Made by a program: the position numbers and the translations under genes
In this document: positions 33,811-45,525 of the stretch, piece by piece
Layout of the letters: each line of letters opens with the position of its first letter
How positions within the stretch are numbered: the stretch's first letter is position 1
Notes under the pieces: model-generated
The model's database searches: none
What the model was told of the DNA's origin: nothing
Seen by the model: the letters and a program-made list of their open reading frames with translations, nothing else
Assembly (NCBI GenBank): GCA_932294295.1
Contig: OW028575.1
Coordinates: 39,186,253-39,250,252, forward strand
Source: Alitta virens
Lineage: Eukaryota; Annelida; Polychaeta; Phyllodocida; Nereididae
Length of the DNA: 64,000 nucleotides
Reading direction: 5' to 3'

Positions 33811-36800
33811 GTCCACTGAATCTTGCACTCCCCAGTTTTAAATGACATAGGGAGCTTGATGGGAAAAATAGAGTCAAAACATGGGTAGTGATAGAAAATG
33901 GATAATTACTCAAAGAATGCATAGCTATATTTTGAATTTGATTTCATCATCCAAGCATTTAGCAAGTATAAACCATGAATGTAAATATAGTGACCTTGAT
34001 AGCTGTATTAAGTTTTTTCACAGATGGGTCCATTTTGTGAAAAAAGAAGTACACCATGGGGCAAAATTTCATACAAGTTTAAAAATCCCCATTTGGCAGC
34101 TGGACACTTTTATAGAACAGGGTTTGCCCTCTTCCTATATATGCTAGTATTTTCCCAAAACAGGACCCCGATGCCAAATGTAATCTGAATGCCTGGAATA
34201 TGAAGTCCAATTCACAATGTTTAACTGCTTTTGTAAGTAAAAAGTTTTCCAGCAAAAGTAATACCATAGTTTAGCTATTTTTCTTATCAACAACCCTGTA
34301 CTTAAACAAAAAACACCTATAAGTAATTGGACAAAAATATAACTTGCTCATTCTCCTTTTATTTATAAGAACTTCACTAATTAGTAATTACTGATGCATT
34401 CCAAAATTGTATTGCAATAGATTTAGCATTTTGGGCTACCATAAATAACACAGGTCTATTGTCATATTCTACATCTAGGTCATTAATCATTGTTTGCTGC
34501 TACAGCAGTCTATGTTTTTTTAACAAAGGTTATCAGTTTTTTTATTTGTTCAGTGGTGCATAACAAAAATGGTATTGCTGAGCTGCTGTTCACAGTTAAG
34601 TTTTATGTTTTGTCTTTGAGCTGTTGTTAACAGTTCAGTTTCTTGCTGGATTTGTTTATTCAAACCTTTTTAATACAGCGTTTTTAATACAGCTGTTAAT
34701 CCCTTAAAGCATAAGTTTGTCCTTGACTTAATCATAAAGTTTGTCCTTCAACTTGAGTGCATTGGCGGTCATCAAGTTTGTTCTCAAGTGCATTTGATAT
34801 CATTATTTACACATTGCTAAAGCAAAAAAATTATATTATAAGTGCTATTTGCCCATATGTTAAAAAAAAATAAAAAAATTCCCCATGAGTCTTCAATGTT
34901 ATGCAGACAGCACACAAACAATATATTAATATATCATATCATATATCATATCAAATATCATATATCATAATATATCATATATCAAATTATATCGCGGTAT
35001 TATGGAAGGATTCAAAATGAATGACCGCCTGTTTTCAGTATATTTTTCCACAAATGGCATGGAACAGCACAAAATGGACAGAAATGTTCACCAAAATTCA
35101 AATCCCAACTCTCTATCTGATAAAAACACTTTGTACAGAAATAACTTGGAGTTTGCAATATTCTCCATTGTAATTTCTGATGCTTCTTTGTGATCATATT
35201 TATTTGGCTAAGCTAATTATAAAGTGGCCAAAAAATATCATTGCAAAGATAGGAAAATTTAAGTTAATTGTACAGAGAGGGGCTTTTATGAGTTAGCAAG
35301 TTAGGCTGTGACTTTTTGGTAACATTTATATATATAAAAATAAGACATAAAGACAAGTGGAAATTCATATATATATAAAATATTGGTCCCGTGGACGTAC
35401 TTTGCACGTAAAACTGAAATTGAACAGCTTAAAACCCAAAACATACCAGAAAATAAACTAGAAGGGAGGCTTATATATCGTACACACACCTAAAATAGTT
35501 ACAATCTATGTTATTGTTATATGCGTAATTGTGATTGTGCACGTAATTGTTCTTATTATCGTCAATTTTCAACAATAAAAGAGGATCATTTCTAAAACTA
35601 TTCTAGGCATTATAATGCTTTCCCATTAAGAATGAAGATATTATTTTAAAGTTTCTTGCATAACCAATGAATTAATGTACCTTGAGTGATTTCGTAGTTA
35701 TTTTATTCAGCAGACAAACCTACGTTTTTAGATTAAAAAAAGGCTTATATACACTGCCATGGAAAAGTTTGGAAACACTTAATACGTGTAATTTGATTGT
35801 GACTTAAATTGATACTTTATAATGACCAAGGTAGAAATAAACTCATCCAAATGTTTAGCACAAACATTTCTCACAGTATAGTCACAATTATTATCGAATT
35901 CGCAATAGGTACTTACAGGCGTTTATACTATTACGTTTGCAAGCAAAACAGGTGCAACGTGAATATGTTCATGTACGAAAGAAGAGGAAATTATATAGGC
36001 CCGAATTTACAATAAACGGCATCATAACAATTTATTCTTAAATTCATAACTTAATTACCAGTTTTCAGAGTGTAAATCCAGTTAGATGAAATGATTGGCC
36101 ATTTTGAATCATGAATTTTTGCGTGTTGAAATTACGTGACAGTTGTAAACATAAATTTAGCGTTCAACTATAGAAATTAGGTCTACAATAAATTCAAACA
36201 TGCAGATCAGAACTGTAGGTTGGCCTATACATTTGAAAACATGATTAATATAGATTATGACAGTTGTCTATTTCAGACAACAAAATGGTTTGCTGGTATC
36301 CACTCAATAGTTTATTTAAAACCAGCCAAGATAGTGTTGGTCCTTATGATATAGTTGGCTAAGACAATTATTGTCTAACTACAAACATTATAGGAATAAT
36401 GGCGGATTTTTAGCAAATTATTGAGCGAACACAAGCTAAACATTTCCGTGTTTGAAGACGGGCAATTTAGGGTGCATTAAATTCAGATATATTTCCCTTT
36501 TCATTTCAGCAATTCATAACCCAAATTACGCACATACCTACAGCTAAATGTAAGATATATCATAAAGATGTGTACACGTTAGAAAAGATCGTATTTTGGC
36601 TAAGACTTTAGCTATCAAATTTGGAAATCATGGCAGCCCGGGGCCCATGTCCTCTATAACTAAAACATGAATAAACAAGATATTAAAACGAACTTTTTCC
36701 CACCTGTGAACATTCTGCATCAGTTCCTGGCGAAATTCGATCAGTTGTATATAAATTTTCCAATTATACATGCAATAAATCCATAATATCCATAACACAA

Positions 36801-36840
36801 GTTCAGAGATAGGAAAATATCCGGCACTTTTTTGAATATT
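33811..36840. other. AT-rich sequence without recognisable genes
   Basis: About 3 kb with only short frames lacking any family motif. A TATCATA-rich tract lies at 34920-34990. The frames at 33881-34147, 35002-35193 and 35809-36015 were considered and not accepted. Confidence 0.45.
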
Positions 36841-36952
36841 GCAGGGGCGTAGCCTGGAGTGATCATAATAGGGGATGGAGGGTTCACCATACATTTAAGC
36901 AGGATATACTTTCGACCCCCTCCAACTTCATCCTTGGTTACGCCACTGCAAG
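36841..36952. mobile_element. Short TIR element (~110 bp)
   Basis: GCAGGGGCGTAGCC at the left is matched in reverse by GGTTACGCCACTGC at the right. The interior is CT-rich on one side. It looks like a degenerate MITE. No clear target duplication. Confidence 0.5.
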
Positions 36953-37011
36953 CGCGCTGAAGGCGGCCTCTACCTCGTGACCTCCTGCTGGTGCGCCGAG
37001 ATCAGAGAGCC

Positions 37012-37048
37012 TATAAAACAGCCAGGAGCTTAGGAACTGTCAGTTCGA
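37012..37048 (+). promoter_or_regulatory. Predicted core promoter (TATA box + initiator)
   Basis: TATAAAA at 37012-37018 is followed 30 bp downstream by TCAGTTC, whose A (37042) would be the transcription start. This is the canonical TATA-to-Inr spacing and an exact invertebrate initiator. The 60 bp upstream are GC-rich compared with the surroundings. The transcript would run into GTTATTTGTTGT repeats and the GC-rich modules downstream. It could equally be an LTR or LINE promoter. Confidence 0.5.
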
Positions 37049-37073
37049 AGATGATGTGCGGGAAGGTTGTATG

Positions 37074-37500
37074 GTTATGTTTTTCGTTATTTGTTTTTCG
37101 TTATTTGTTGTGTTTTTCGTTATTTGTTGTGTTTTTTGTTATTTGTTGTGTTTTTCGTTATTTGTTGTGTTTTTCGTTATTGCCTTGTTACGTTATGAGT
37201 GTGTGCGTGTGCGTGTTATTAGAGTGTGCGAGTTATGATATTAGAGTGTGCGTGAACATTATGTTATTAGAGTGTGAGAGGTATTAGTGTGTGAGAGTTA
37301 TGTTATTAGAGTGTGCGTGTTATGATATTAGAGTGTGCGTGAACATTATGTTATTAGAGTGTGCGAGTTATTAGAGTGTGCGTGCGTGTTAAGTTATCGG
37401 TGTGAATGTGTGCGTGTGGTTTTAGTTGATTTTATTGATTTTATGATTTTATGATTTTATGATTTTATGATTTTATTGATTTTATTGATTTTAATGGGGT
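37074..37500. repeat. GTTTTTCGTTATTTGTT, GTTATTAGAGTGTGCG and GATTTTAT tandem repeats
   Basis: Three consecutive low-complexity arrays: a 20-bp T-rich unit (37074-37190), a GTGTGCG/TTATTAGA array (37200-37400) and GATTTTAT (37430-37495). The Phe/Cys/Val-rich open frames here are repeat translations. Confidence 0.9.
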
Positions 37501-37550
37501 TTATTGTATTGTATTGTATTTATGCATGTATGATTTTGCTTGTTAGTTTA

Positions 37551-38182
37551 TAGTAGGACGGCGGACGGCGGATGGCGGAGCGGACCAGAGGGATGATCGA
37601 CGGCGGAGCAGGACGGCAGTACTAGGATTGATGGGTTTTTCTATTTTGGGTTTCGTAATAGTTTCAATGGGTAATTGGGATTTAAGTGGATTATTATAGG
37701 ATAGGAGTTCGGGAAGCTGGTTCGCTTGCTGGGCTGGTTGATTTTGGTCGGTCACTGGGCGGCCCCCTAGTGTCAGGCTAACTTTGTCTGGTCTGTCTTG
37801 TTCGCTGGGGACCATTTAATTTAGGCTTGAATAGTGGGTATATTAAGGGAATCATATTTTAAGTTGGATTGTAGAATAGGAGATATAATAAGTAGAAATG
37901 TTAATTATGTTTAGTCTAATTAAGAATAGTTGATGTAGGATAGTTTTTGTCTGTTTTAATGTATGTTGTTGTATTTGATGTTGTTGGCCATTTTTATTGC
38001 GTACTTTTTTTTTCCCTGGCTTAGTGCGGACGGATGGCGGCGGAGCGGACTTCACGGAGCGGACGAGGACTTCACGGCACGGACGAGGACTTCACGGCAC
38101 GGACGAGGACTTCACGGCACGGACGAGGACTTCACGGCACGGACGAGGACTTCACGACAGGACACGGACCACGGCTTCAGGA
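37551..38182 (+). repeat. GC-rich exon-like module A with 20-bp tandem repeats
   Basis: It opens with GGACGGCGGACGGCGGATGG (37556), has an AT-rich middle, and then TTTTTTTTTCCCTGGCTTAG, a good 3' splice site. After this, 38024-38182 is built of GGACGAGGACTTCACGGCAC units (20 bp, about five copies) and ends AGGAG before GTGAGTAA, a consensus 5' splice site. Because 20 is not a multiple of 3, all three plus frames are open through the array and would encode the same 20-residue repeat. It is homologous to module B over the AT-rich middle. Function unknown. It may be an exon of a repeat-rich RNA or protein, or a repeated element. Confidence 0.5.
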
Positions 38183-38190
38183 GGTGAGTA

Positions 38191-39063
38191 ATAATACATG
38201 TATAGAAAAATGTCAATCTCAGAATTTCAAGTGGAAACCACCCAGGTTTTGTTAAGACTGAAAAACCATTTCGAAGGTGTGAAACATGTGTGTACCTTTT
38301 TTTTTATCCTTACCAAGACAAAATTAATGTTTAGCCAATTTGAACAAATTTTTAGTATTTCCGCGATTTCGCGGTTATTCGCACTTCTTATAATATGGTA
38401 TGTTGCAAGATGTTATGCACATTGTTGATACCATCTCAGATTTGTCTTAAAAATTCTGAGGCAAAGCTACATTAGTATATAGGAAGTGCACAAAATTTCA
38501 GGTTAATATCTTTTGTTGTTTTGGCTAGAAAAAGTATAGAAGTCAAGGTCTATGCGTTTATGCACTCGTTTTGGCAATGTCGTATGAAATCCAGTTTTTA
38601 AATGATCATATCTTGAAAACCATTGTACCAAATCTAAAGCATATTCAATTTGGAGGTCATTAGGTCAATTACTCTTGTTAGACGAACTCTGAAAGGTACA
38701 GGTTGAAATTCCATAATACTGTATCTGCGTGAAGTTGCTTATGTCAGACAGTTTTTTCTAGATTTTTATGTCCGATAAAGATTTTATTCATGGTACTAAT
38801 GATACCCACATTATATAACTTGTAGCTTTCTACAAGAAATGGTGTTCTTGTTATAGCCATTCAAAAATGGGGTTTCAGAAAAAAATGAAATGAAAAAGCA
38901 ACTTCAAGCAGAAACAGTATTATGGAATTTCAACTATTGTGTCACTTAGTTTTATGCTAGGTCTATAGGAAACATTTGATTGTTAATTTTTAACCCGCAG
39001 CGACCAGTTCGAAGAGGGTTGTTATTATCAATGTCCGTCCGATGGGTGGGTGGGCGGGCATAA
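38191..39063. other. Non-coding sequence between modules
   Basis: Nothing recognisable, apart from TGTCCGTCCGATGGGTGGGTGG at 39031, which leads into the duplicated repeat at 39064. Confidence 0.4.
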
Positions 39064-39778
39064 CATTTTGTTTCCAGAGCAGAACTAATGAACTACTGCA
39101 CTTACATGCTTACAACCTTCCCTATGTCTAAAATAGTGCAGTGGTGCGTTTTGGGTTCTCATGGCTGTAAATACTAGAGAAATATTCATTATTCTGCTGC
39201 ATCTATAACTTGTGGCTTGCATAAATAAAAACAATATACACCTTTGCAGGTTATAATAAAGTTATTCTATTCTATAGATAGTTAGTTAGATGGATAGCTA
39301 GACATAGATAGATACTTATAGATAGATACTTTTAGATAGATAGATACTTTTAGAAAGATAGATACTTTTAAGATACTTTCTAGATAGATAGATACTTTTA
39401 GATAGATATATGCTATTAGATATATACTATTACTATGAGATAGATGCTATGAGATAGATAGATGCTATGAGATAGATAGATAGATGCTATGAGATAGATG
39501 CTATGAGATAGATAGATGCTATGAGATAGATAGATAGATGCTATGAGATAGATAGATAACATTTTGTTTCCGGAGCAGAACTAATGAACTACTGCACTTA
39601 CATACTTACAACCTTCCCTATGTCTAAAATAGTGCAGTGGTGCGTTTTGGGTTCTCATGGCTGTAAATACTAGAGAAATATTCATTATTCTGCTGCATCT
39701 ATATATATTGTTTTTATTTATGCAAGCCACAAGTTACCTTTGCAGGTTATAATAAAGTTATTCTATTCTATAGATACT
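39064..39778 (+). repeat. Duplicated repeat block (39064-39285 and 39558-39778) with an internal microinversion
   Basis: Both copies contain TTTGTTTCC-GAGCAGAACT, GTGCAGTGGTGCGTTTTGGG and end in AGGTTATAATAAAGTTATTC. They are nearly identical except that a ~31-bp segment (ACTTGTGGCTTGCATAAATA... in copy 1, 39210-39241) is inverted in copy 2 (39699-39732). GATA microsatellites (39285-39557) separate them. The TTATAATAAAGTTATTCTATTC end resembles a LINE 3' tail. Confidence 0.85.
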
Positions 39779-40012
39779 TAGATATATGCTATGTCTAGCT
39801 ATCCATCTACCTATCTAAAAGTATCTATCTATTAGATAGATATATGCTATTAGATATATACTATTACTATGAGATGGATAGATGCTATGAGATGGATAGA
39901 TGCTATGAGATGGATAGATGCTATGAGATGGATAGATGCTATGAGATGGATAGATGCTATGAGATGGATAGATGCTATGAGATGGATAGATAGATACTAT
40001 GAGGTAGATATA
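39779..40012. repeat. (GATGGATAGATGCTAT)n minisatellite
   Basis: Units of about 20 bp, ATGCTATGAGATGGATAG, are repeated seven times from 39871 to 39990. The matching open frames on both strands are repeat artefacts. Confidence 0.9.
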
Positions 40013-40498
40013 TACTATTGCTCCAGGCACTCACTTGCATTACTACATCCAGCTGAGAAGTTTCGCGAAGCTCATGAAGCTCACGAGTGCCTGTTCTTAC
40101 AGATTAATTGCTTAACCGCTAGGCTAATCAATCAGCAAATTCATTTATGGCTCAATCCGAGACTGCAGTGGTTTACTTGTCAATTATCCATAGATTCAAT
40201 TGAAGTTTGAAGTTTTTTATTTTTTCTTGGTACAAAAAAACATACAAATACACATGTATAAATAGAACATACAATTACATATAAATAATCAGGTACCAAG
40301 AAGGGCTGCATGCATGATGGACCATCCCATTATTCTGTAGATAAAAAATATAGGTACACTAATGTAATACATCATTAGAAAGGGTTTTTGAACCTCAACA
40401 AAGTTAGGATGGTTTCCCATTAAAATTCTGACATTCAAGATTATCGTGATATTTTTTGTCGAAGCTACTGTAGCTTAATTATGTTTTTTTGTTTTATT
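40013..40498. other. Non-coding sequence
   Basis: No gene or structured repeat recognised. Confidence 0.4.
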
Positions 40499-40500
40499 GT

Positions 40501-41130
40501 CAGGAGGACCACGGACGATGACGGCATTAGGAGGACCAGGAGGATAGGGCAATGGGTGTACCTTTTTATATTTTGGATAATGGGGGTTATATTGGGTAAG
40601 TGGGATGTGTAAGTGGGTATGTATTTATATAGGAATAGGTTCTCTTGAGGCCTCGGTGGAGCATGTCCATTTTGGTCTGGAGCTTGGGCCGGAGTTTCGG
40701 GCTGACTTGGCTGTTCTGTTTTGTTCTCTTGGGCGCATTAGGCTTAGTACTAGTGGGTAAAATAAGCCTGTTAGTTAAATTTATTTAGTATTGATTTTAG
40801 AATAGTTGATATAGGCTAGTTTTCGAATCTGTTTTTATGTATGTTGCTGTGCGTTATGTTTGTTGTCATGAATAATTCTGCTTTATTTTTTTTTTTTCCC
40901 CAGGATTAGGTGGACCGGACTTCACGCGGACTTCGAGATACGGGACTTCACGCGGACTTCGAGATACGGGACTTCACGCGGACTTCGAGATACGGGACTA
41001 CACGCGGACTTCGAGATACGGGACTACACGCGGACTTCGAGATACGGGACTACACGCGGACTTCGAGATACGGGACTACACGCGGACTTCGAGATACGGG
41101 ACTACACGCGGACTTCGAGATCTTCACACG
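40501..41130 (+). repeat. GC-rich exon-like module B with 26-bp tandem repeats
   Basis: GTTTTATTGTCAG precedes GGAGGACCACGGACGATGAC. An AT-rich middle shares AGAATAGTTGAT, TCTGTTTT and ATGTATGTTG with module A. TTTTTTTTTTTTCCCCAG then precedes GATTAGGTGGACC and an array of ACTTCGAGATACGGGACT-CACGCGG (26 bp, about eight copies) to 41125. No clear 5' splice site follows. Both arrays share the GGACTTCAC core. The product frame (40910-41185) is Arg/Asp/Leu-rich. Confidence 0.5.
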
Positions 41131-41582
41131 GACTCAAAATTGTGTAGAGCCCCATCCTTATTATAATGCAAAACTAAATTCTTAAACAACTTTTGGCATA
41201 AGCACTTAGGAGTGCTTTTAGTGTTATCGGCCTTAGAGTGCCTAACTTTATATAGTGGTAAAAATTAATTGGTCCTGCTCTCTTAAACTTCGCCAGCAAT
41301 TTCAACATAGGCTGTTGAATTAGATACCGTTGTAGCACGGTCTTTAGTTCAACTAACCAGACTTTCTGGCCGAATGAAAACCACTTTTGGCTTGTGGTGT
41401 TAGATAGCTGTGGCATCTCACGGTTTTAGCTGTAGTTAGGACTAGGTCAAAACTGCAAGCCTTGACGCGGCGACCTAGCTTAGTTTTGCATTGTCCTGCA
41501 TTATCAGGTCTGTCATGCATTGCTTAATTTTCCAATTAATATTTAGTAATGCATGATGTTTTGCAATTTGTGACTTGATTTT

Positions 41583-42480
41583 GCCTGGCATTGCTGAATG
41601 ACAAATTGCAGTGTAGTGTCTCAATTATAATACCTAATTTCCATGTCGCCAATGAATCCAATTTTGATACTTACATAATATATTATGTTAGTGTAAAAAT
41701 TTGACTTGGGTCAATATTTATAATTGACTTTTGACCCGAACTGTATTCTCTCCATAGTAATTTCACCTCCCTATTAATGCCGACGTTTCAATATATACAT
41801 TAGCAGCTTATCATTCTCTGAATTTTTAAGAGCTGATGTGGTCTATACATGAGGCCAGTTTTGGACCTTTTGTCCTTGTACTTTTTTGATGCAAAAGAGA
41901 ATGTCATCAAGGAGAACATAATGAAGAAGAAACACAGATGCCGGAAGTCTTCGTCAAGTTCTTCCTCCTCTTCTAGTTCCAAGGTCATCTAGTGATTATG
42001 AATGGAGAAGAAGGCGACGAAAATACAGGAAACGTAGTAAGGTCCCGCATTATGCTAGTGAAGGTGTCGCAGAGGAGGATTCAGAAATGCCTGGCATTGC
42101 TGAATGACAAATTGCAGTGTAGTGTCTCAATTATAATACCTAATTTCCTACTTTCCTTGCAGAACTGTGAACTGATGCCCAGGTTGAATGCTGACTTAAA
42201 TGTTCCCCTGATTCCAAATGCTTAGATAGACCATGTCGCCAATGAATGGAGAGTATGGAACTCACCGACTTGATGTATCATGTAAGTATCAAAATTGGAT
42301 TATGTTGGTGTAAAAATTTGACTGAGGATCATCTACAATATGTCCTATTAATGCTGAGGTTTTAATATATACATTAGCAGCTTAACATTCTCTGAATTTG
42401 CGATGTGATTTTTGCCTGGCATTGCTAAATGACACAATTGCAGTGTATTGTCTCAATCATAAAACCTAATTTCTTACATT
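41583..42480. repeat. Local direct repeats, three copies
   Basis: TGCCTGGCATTGCTGAATGA and the following TTGCAGTGTAGTGTCTCAAT...CCTAATTTC occur at 41583, 42089 and (diverged) 42415. TATATACATTAGCAGCTTA occurs at 41793 and 42367. This marks a locally duplicated and rearranged block. Confidence 0.75.
41918..42111 (+). pseudogene. Coding-like Ser- and Arg-rich fragment
   Basis: Plus-strand codons give KKKHRCRK followed by eleven Ser, then after a frame change DYEWRRRRRKYRKRSK and an acidic tail EGVAEEDSEMPG before TGA. Such Lys-Ser-Arg composition is common in nuclear RNA-binding or chromatin proteins. It needs a frameshift and has no clear start, so a pseudo-exon is more likely than a gene. 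The last codons overlap one copy of the local repeat. Confidence 0.3.
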
Positions 42481-42736
42481 TCATTTCCAGAACTGTCCGA
42501 GCTGATATGGTCTATGGATGCGTTTGGGATTGGAAACATTTTAAAGCCAGCATTCAACCTGAGCATCATGTCTCCAATGAATGGAAAGTACGGCACTCCT
42601 CAAAACATATGCACTTGTTATATTATGCATTCTATTTTATAGCTCTCAATAAAGTTAGGGAAACACTTTTTTAATTTTTCCTCAAGATTGCCAATGATTC
42701 AATAAATATTTTATCAAAATTTGAATAAGTTTGTTA

Positions 42737-42896
42737 GCCCTATTATACAAATATTGACTGGTGCGAGGGCACTAGTAAATTTTTATTTGAACTAAGGGAG
42801 TGATAGTTGGCTCTATAATAGTTGCCACTATCACTCCTGAGAGTCAAATAAAATTTTCTAGTGCCCTCGCACCAGTCAATATTTTTATAATAGGGC
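42737..42896. mobile_element. 160-bp palindromic MITE with TTA target duplication (PIF/Harbinger-type)
   Basis: It starts GCCCTATTATACAAATATTG and ends with the inverse. The two arms pair over about 60 bp (GACTGGTGCGAGGGCACTAG), giving a near-perfect hairpin around a short loop. TTA flanks both ends (42734-42736 and 42897-42899). Confidence 0.88.
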
Positions 42897-43317
42897 TTAA
42901 GTACTTATTCAAATTTTGCTCGTTTTCAGATGTTTGTCAAAACCCAAAAGTATGATAAATTTGCTTAAAACCAGATTGGTCCATATTAGGTACCGTTTTG
43001 AGTGGTCTTCATCATTTTCCAATGTATACAAAATAACTTCCATTAAGACCAGATTTAATATGATATAATTATTACAATGCAATATAGGTCATTTATTCCA
43101 AATTTGCAAATCAATTGCAATTGTTTTCACCTTGCTAATGTATACAATGGAACCTCACCATTAATACCACTCAACTCCACATAAAAGGTCACATTGAATG
43201 AAGAAATCTGTTAATTTGGAGTAATTGTATTTACTCCACATTAAAAGATTTCTCTTTACTCACAATTGAAAGAATAATTATAAGTTCACTTCCCTATTAA
43301 GCACTGTTAAGAGTAGC

Positions 43318-43640
43318 GTGGTCTTTATCATGAGTTGCCAATGTATACAAAGGAACCTCCCTTAAGACCATGGGATGAATGACCCGTTGCATTGTATTAT
43401 ATCCTCAAAGGTGAAAAATGAATTGCAAATTAGAGTGGTCTTAATGGGATTCTATTGTATACATTGGCAACTCATCATAAAGACCAAGTTAAAAGAAGAG
43501 AACTTTTTTTATTAAGTGTATTAATCGGAGTAAATTACATATTGCATTGTTTGATTTCAAACTTTACATATAAGGATGCAATATGTAATTTACTCCACAT
43601 TAATTTAACTTTAAATCTGGTCTTAAGACCGCGGTCCCAG
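43318..43640. repeat. Inverted repeats, repeat-family fragments
   Basis: TGGTCTTTATCATGAGTTGC...CTTAAGACCA (43320-43371) is inverted at 43435-43487. A second pair (GGAGTAAATTACATATTGCA, 43526-43545) is inverted at 43583-43604. TGTATACA-CCATTAAGACC variants are also seen at 43021-43060 and 43141-43170. AT-rich non-autonomous repeat DNA, no coding. Confidence 0.7.
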
Positions 43641-44404
43641 AAGTTTATAACTGAATTCTCTTTTGCAGATGCATGCCTCCTTATGCTGCATGATGCGCCC
43701 TCTGGTTGTCTTCAATGAAATCCTTCAATGAAACGTCGTTTCTTTGTTAATTGTTCCTCAAGACTGCCAGTGATTCATGAATAAATATAATCTCAGTACA
43801 ATAAAATTATCACATGTCATGCGAGGCATGATTGATGATCTGTATCAATGGAATGGCATAGAGTTGTTAAAGATATGTTGATATTAAATGAAATACACAT
43901 GTCCAGTTAAAACCTCAATTGATCTGAATTTCAATAAAAATGTGGCAAAAAAATATGGGTATGCTGTACGGCCAGTGGTCCCTGGAACCTATGCAAACAA
44001 GAAGCATTATATACTAGTATATACAACAAATTATCTGAAAAGTTCGGCAGGTGTCTGCAAATTGGCTTGACGATTCACCTGAATTTCTTGCCTGAAAAAT
44101 ATAGAGGTGGTTTTCTTCTGACCCCTTCAAATTTTACCATGTGCTTATTACAGATTTTTTTTTTACCTTTCACCGTTGAAAAGATGTAATTCAAAGAAAT
44201 TATGAAATGTGTCCCATGCCTAAGAGGAGCACGGTTCTTTTAATTTTCCCATCTTTAAACTATTATTGCCTCAGCTGTATTGGGCTCAGAAAGTCCGTCA
44301 GATGGAATTTTTCATGGCAGGATTTGACCCATGTTTTTATGAAACTGAGTTCTGACTTTTTTTTTTGTGGCTCAGTGATTTTTTACATGGGTCTAATTTA
44401 GATT
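43641..44404. other. Non-coding sequence
   Basis: No supported gene. Short frames only. Confidence 0.4.
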
Positions 44405-44660
44405 TAAATGCATTGAACTGAGCTGTCAATCATCTACACGTTTCGTTTATAGTCTATTGGCAATGTTTTGCTTGACTAGACTGCTTGATAAACAGTTAGA
44501 CTTGATCGTCTATTAGTTTAAATTGTTACGATGTGTCGATGTTTTGACTGGGTACGCTTATGTTGCACAATCATTCATTACGTCCGCACAAGTCACTGAA
44601 GAGGGCGGAGCGTAAGTTTGATTGACAACGCCCTTGATTAGGCGGAGCTTAATCACGTGG
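44405..44660 (-). repeat. Dispersed repeat, inverted copy of 13229-13440
   Basis: The minus strand matches the block at 13229-13440 (AACCCACGTGATT, ATCAAGTCTAACTGTTTATC, CAGTCTAGTCA, TTGACAGCTCA). Confidence 0.65.
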
Positions 44661-45300
44661 GTTGTTTAAACTCTGGGCGTTGATCAAGGTCGCATATTAC
44701 GGCAAATGTGTTCAAGATTTTAAATGCATTTGCATTTATTTCTAAAATTGTAGAGTGTGGGGAGAAAGATTGGTAAATGTTTACATACATATTGAAATTT
44801 CCCTGCTGGGATGGAGCAAAAACGGCTGAGATCGAAAATTTGTATGCAATTGAAATTACATTTTAGCTAAGCTGCATTAACACCAATGTTTTTATTTAAT
44901 TTTTTTAGATAATTGAAAACATAATAAACGTAAAAATGTTTTGGTCAGATAATTATATAGATCTATCTATAAATATTGAATCACTATGGTTTAAATATTT
45001 GCATTCAGTAGCTTGATGAAATATTGATAGGCCTATATTTCATCTTTGTAGATTGCCTCTGTTGTTCAAAACTGTTTGGAGACAATTAATCACTTTTTTA
45101 AATCTGTTTATTAACTGCCCATTGAAATGGGTAATTGCTGTAAATTAAATTCTGGTAAGATATTATTTTGAGGACCAGTGACAATTGTAGTGGTTCTGGC
45201 TCTGCAATAGGCCCGGTGACCACAGTAAGCTGTTCTAGTCAGTTTATAAATACATTTCTTCAGGTTGACTCCCACCCCATGGCTGACTAAAGCTTTCTTT
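44661..45300. other. AT-rich non-coding sequence
   Basis: Nothing recognised. Confidence 0.4.
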
Positions 45301-45525
45301 TACATCATCTTGCTAGGGTTCAGAGTAAATCCAGATTTCCAATCTGGTGTTTTCATCAACTTCCTCATCAGTCAGGAAGATCTTGGCAGTTGTGACAGAA
45401 TACTTCATGACATCTCCTGAAATTCGAATCTACTCTTCAATGCTGCATTAACACGTCCTGGACGTTTGGTAAGAGAATCAATCTCTCTGGGCTTTTTGTT
45501 GACCTTTTTCTGTGCATCATTTTGT
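45300..45525 (-). pseudogene. Degenerate coding-like fragment, unrecognised
   Basis: Minus-strand frames read KKPREIDSLTKRPGRVNAAL, then after a shift VMKYSVTTAKIFLTDEEVDE and IWIYSEP. The composition looks like protein-coding DNA, but stops and frame changes interrupt it. I do not recognise the family. Confidence 0.3.

Noticed and set aside
36991..37287. 98-residue Phe/Leu-rich frame after the TATA-Inr promoter
   Set aside because: The residues come from GTTTTTCGTTATTTGTTGT repeats. The short first part (ATGATGTGCGGGAAG before GT) could be a first exon, but the evidence is too thin.
39815..40210. Open frames with repeated MRWIDA or IYPSHS peptides
   Set aside because: Translations of the GATGGATAGATGCTATGA minisatellite on both strands.
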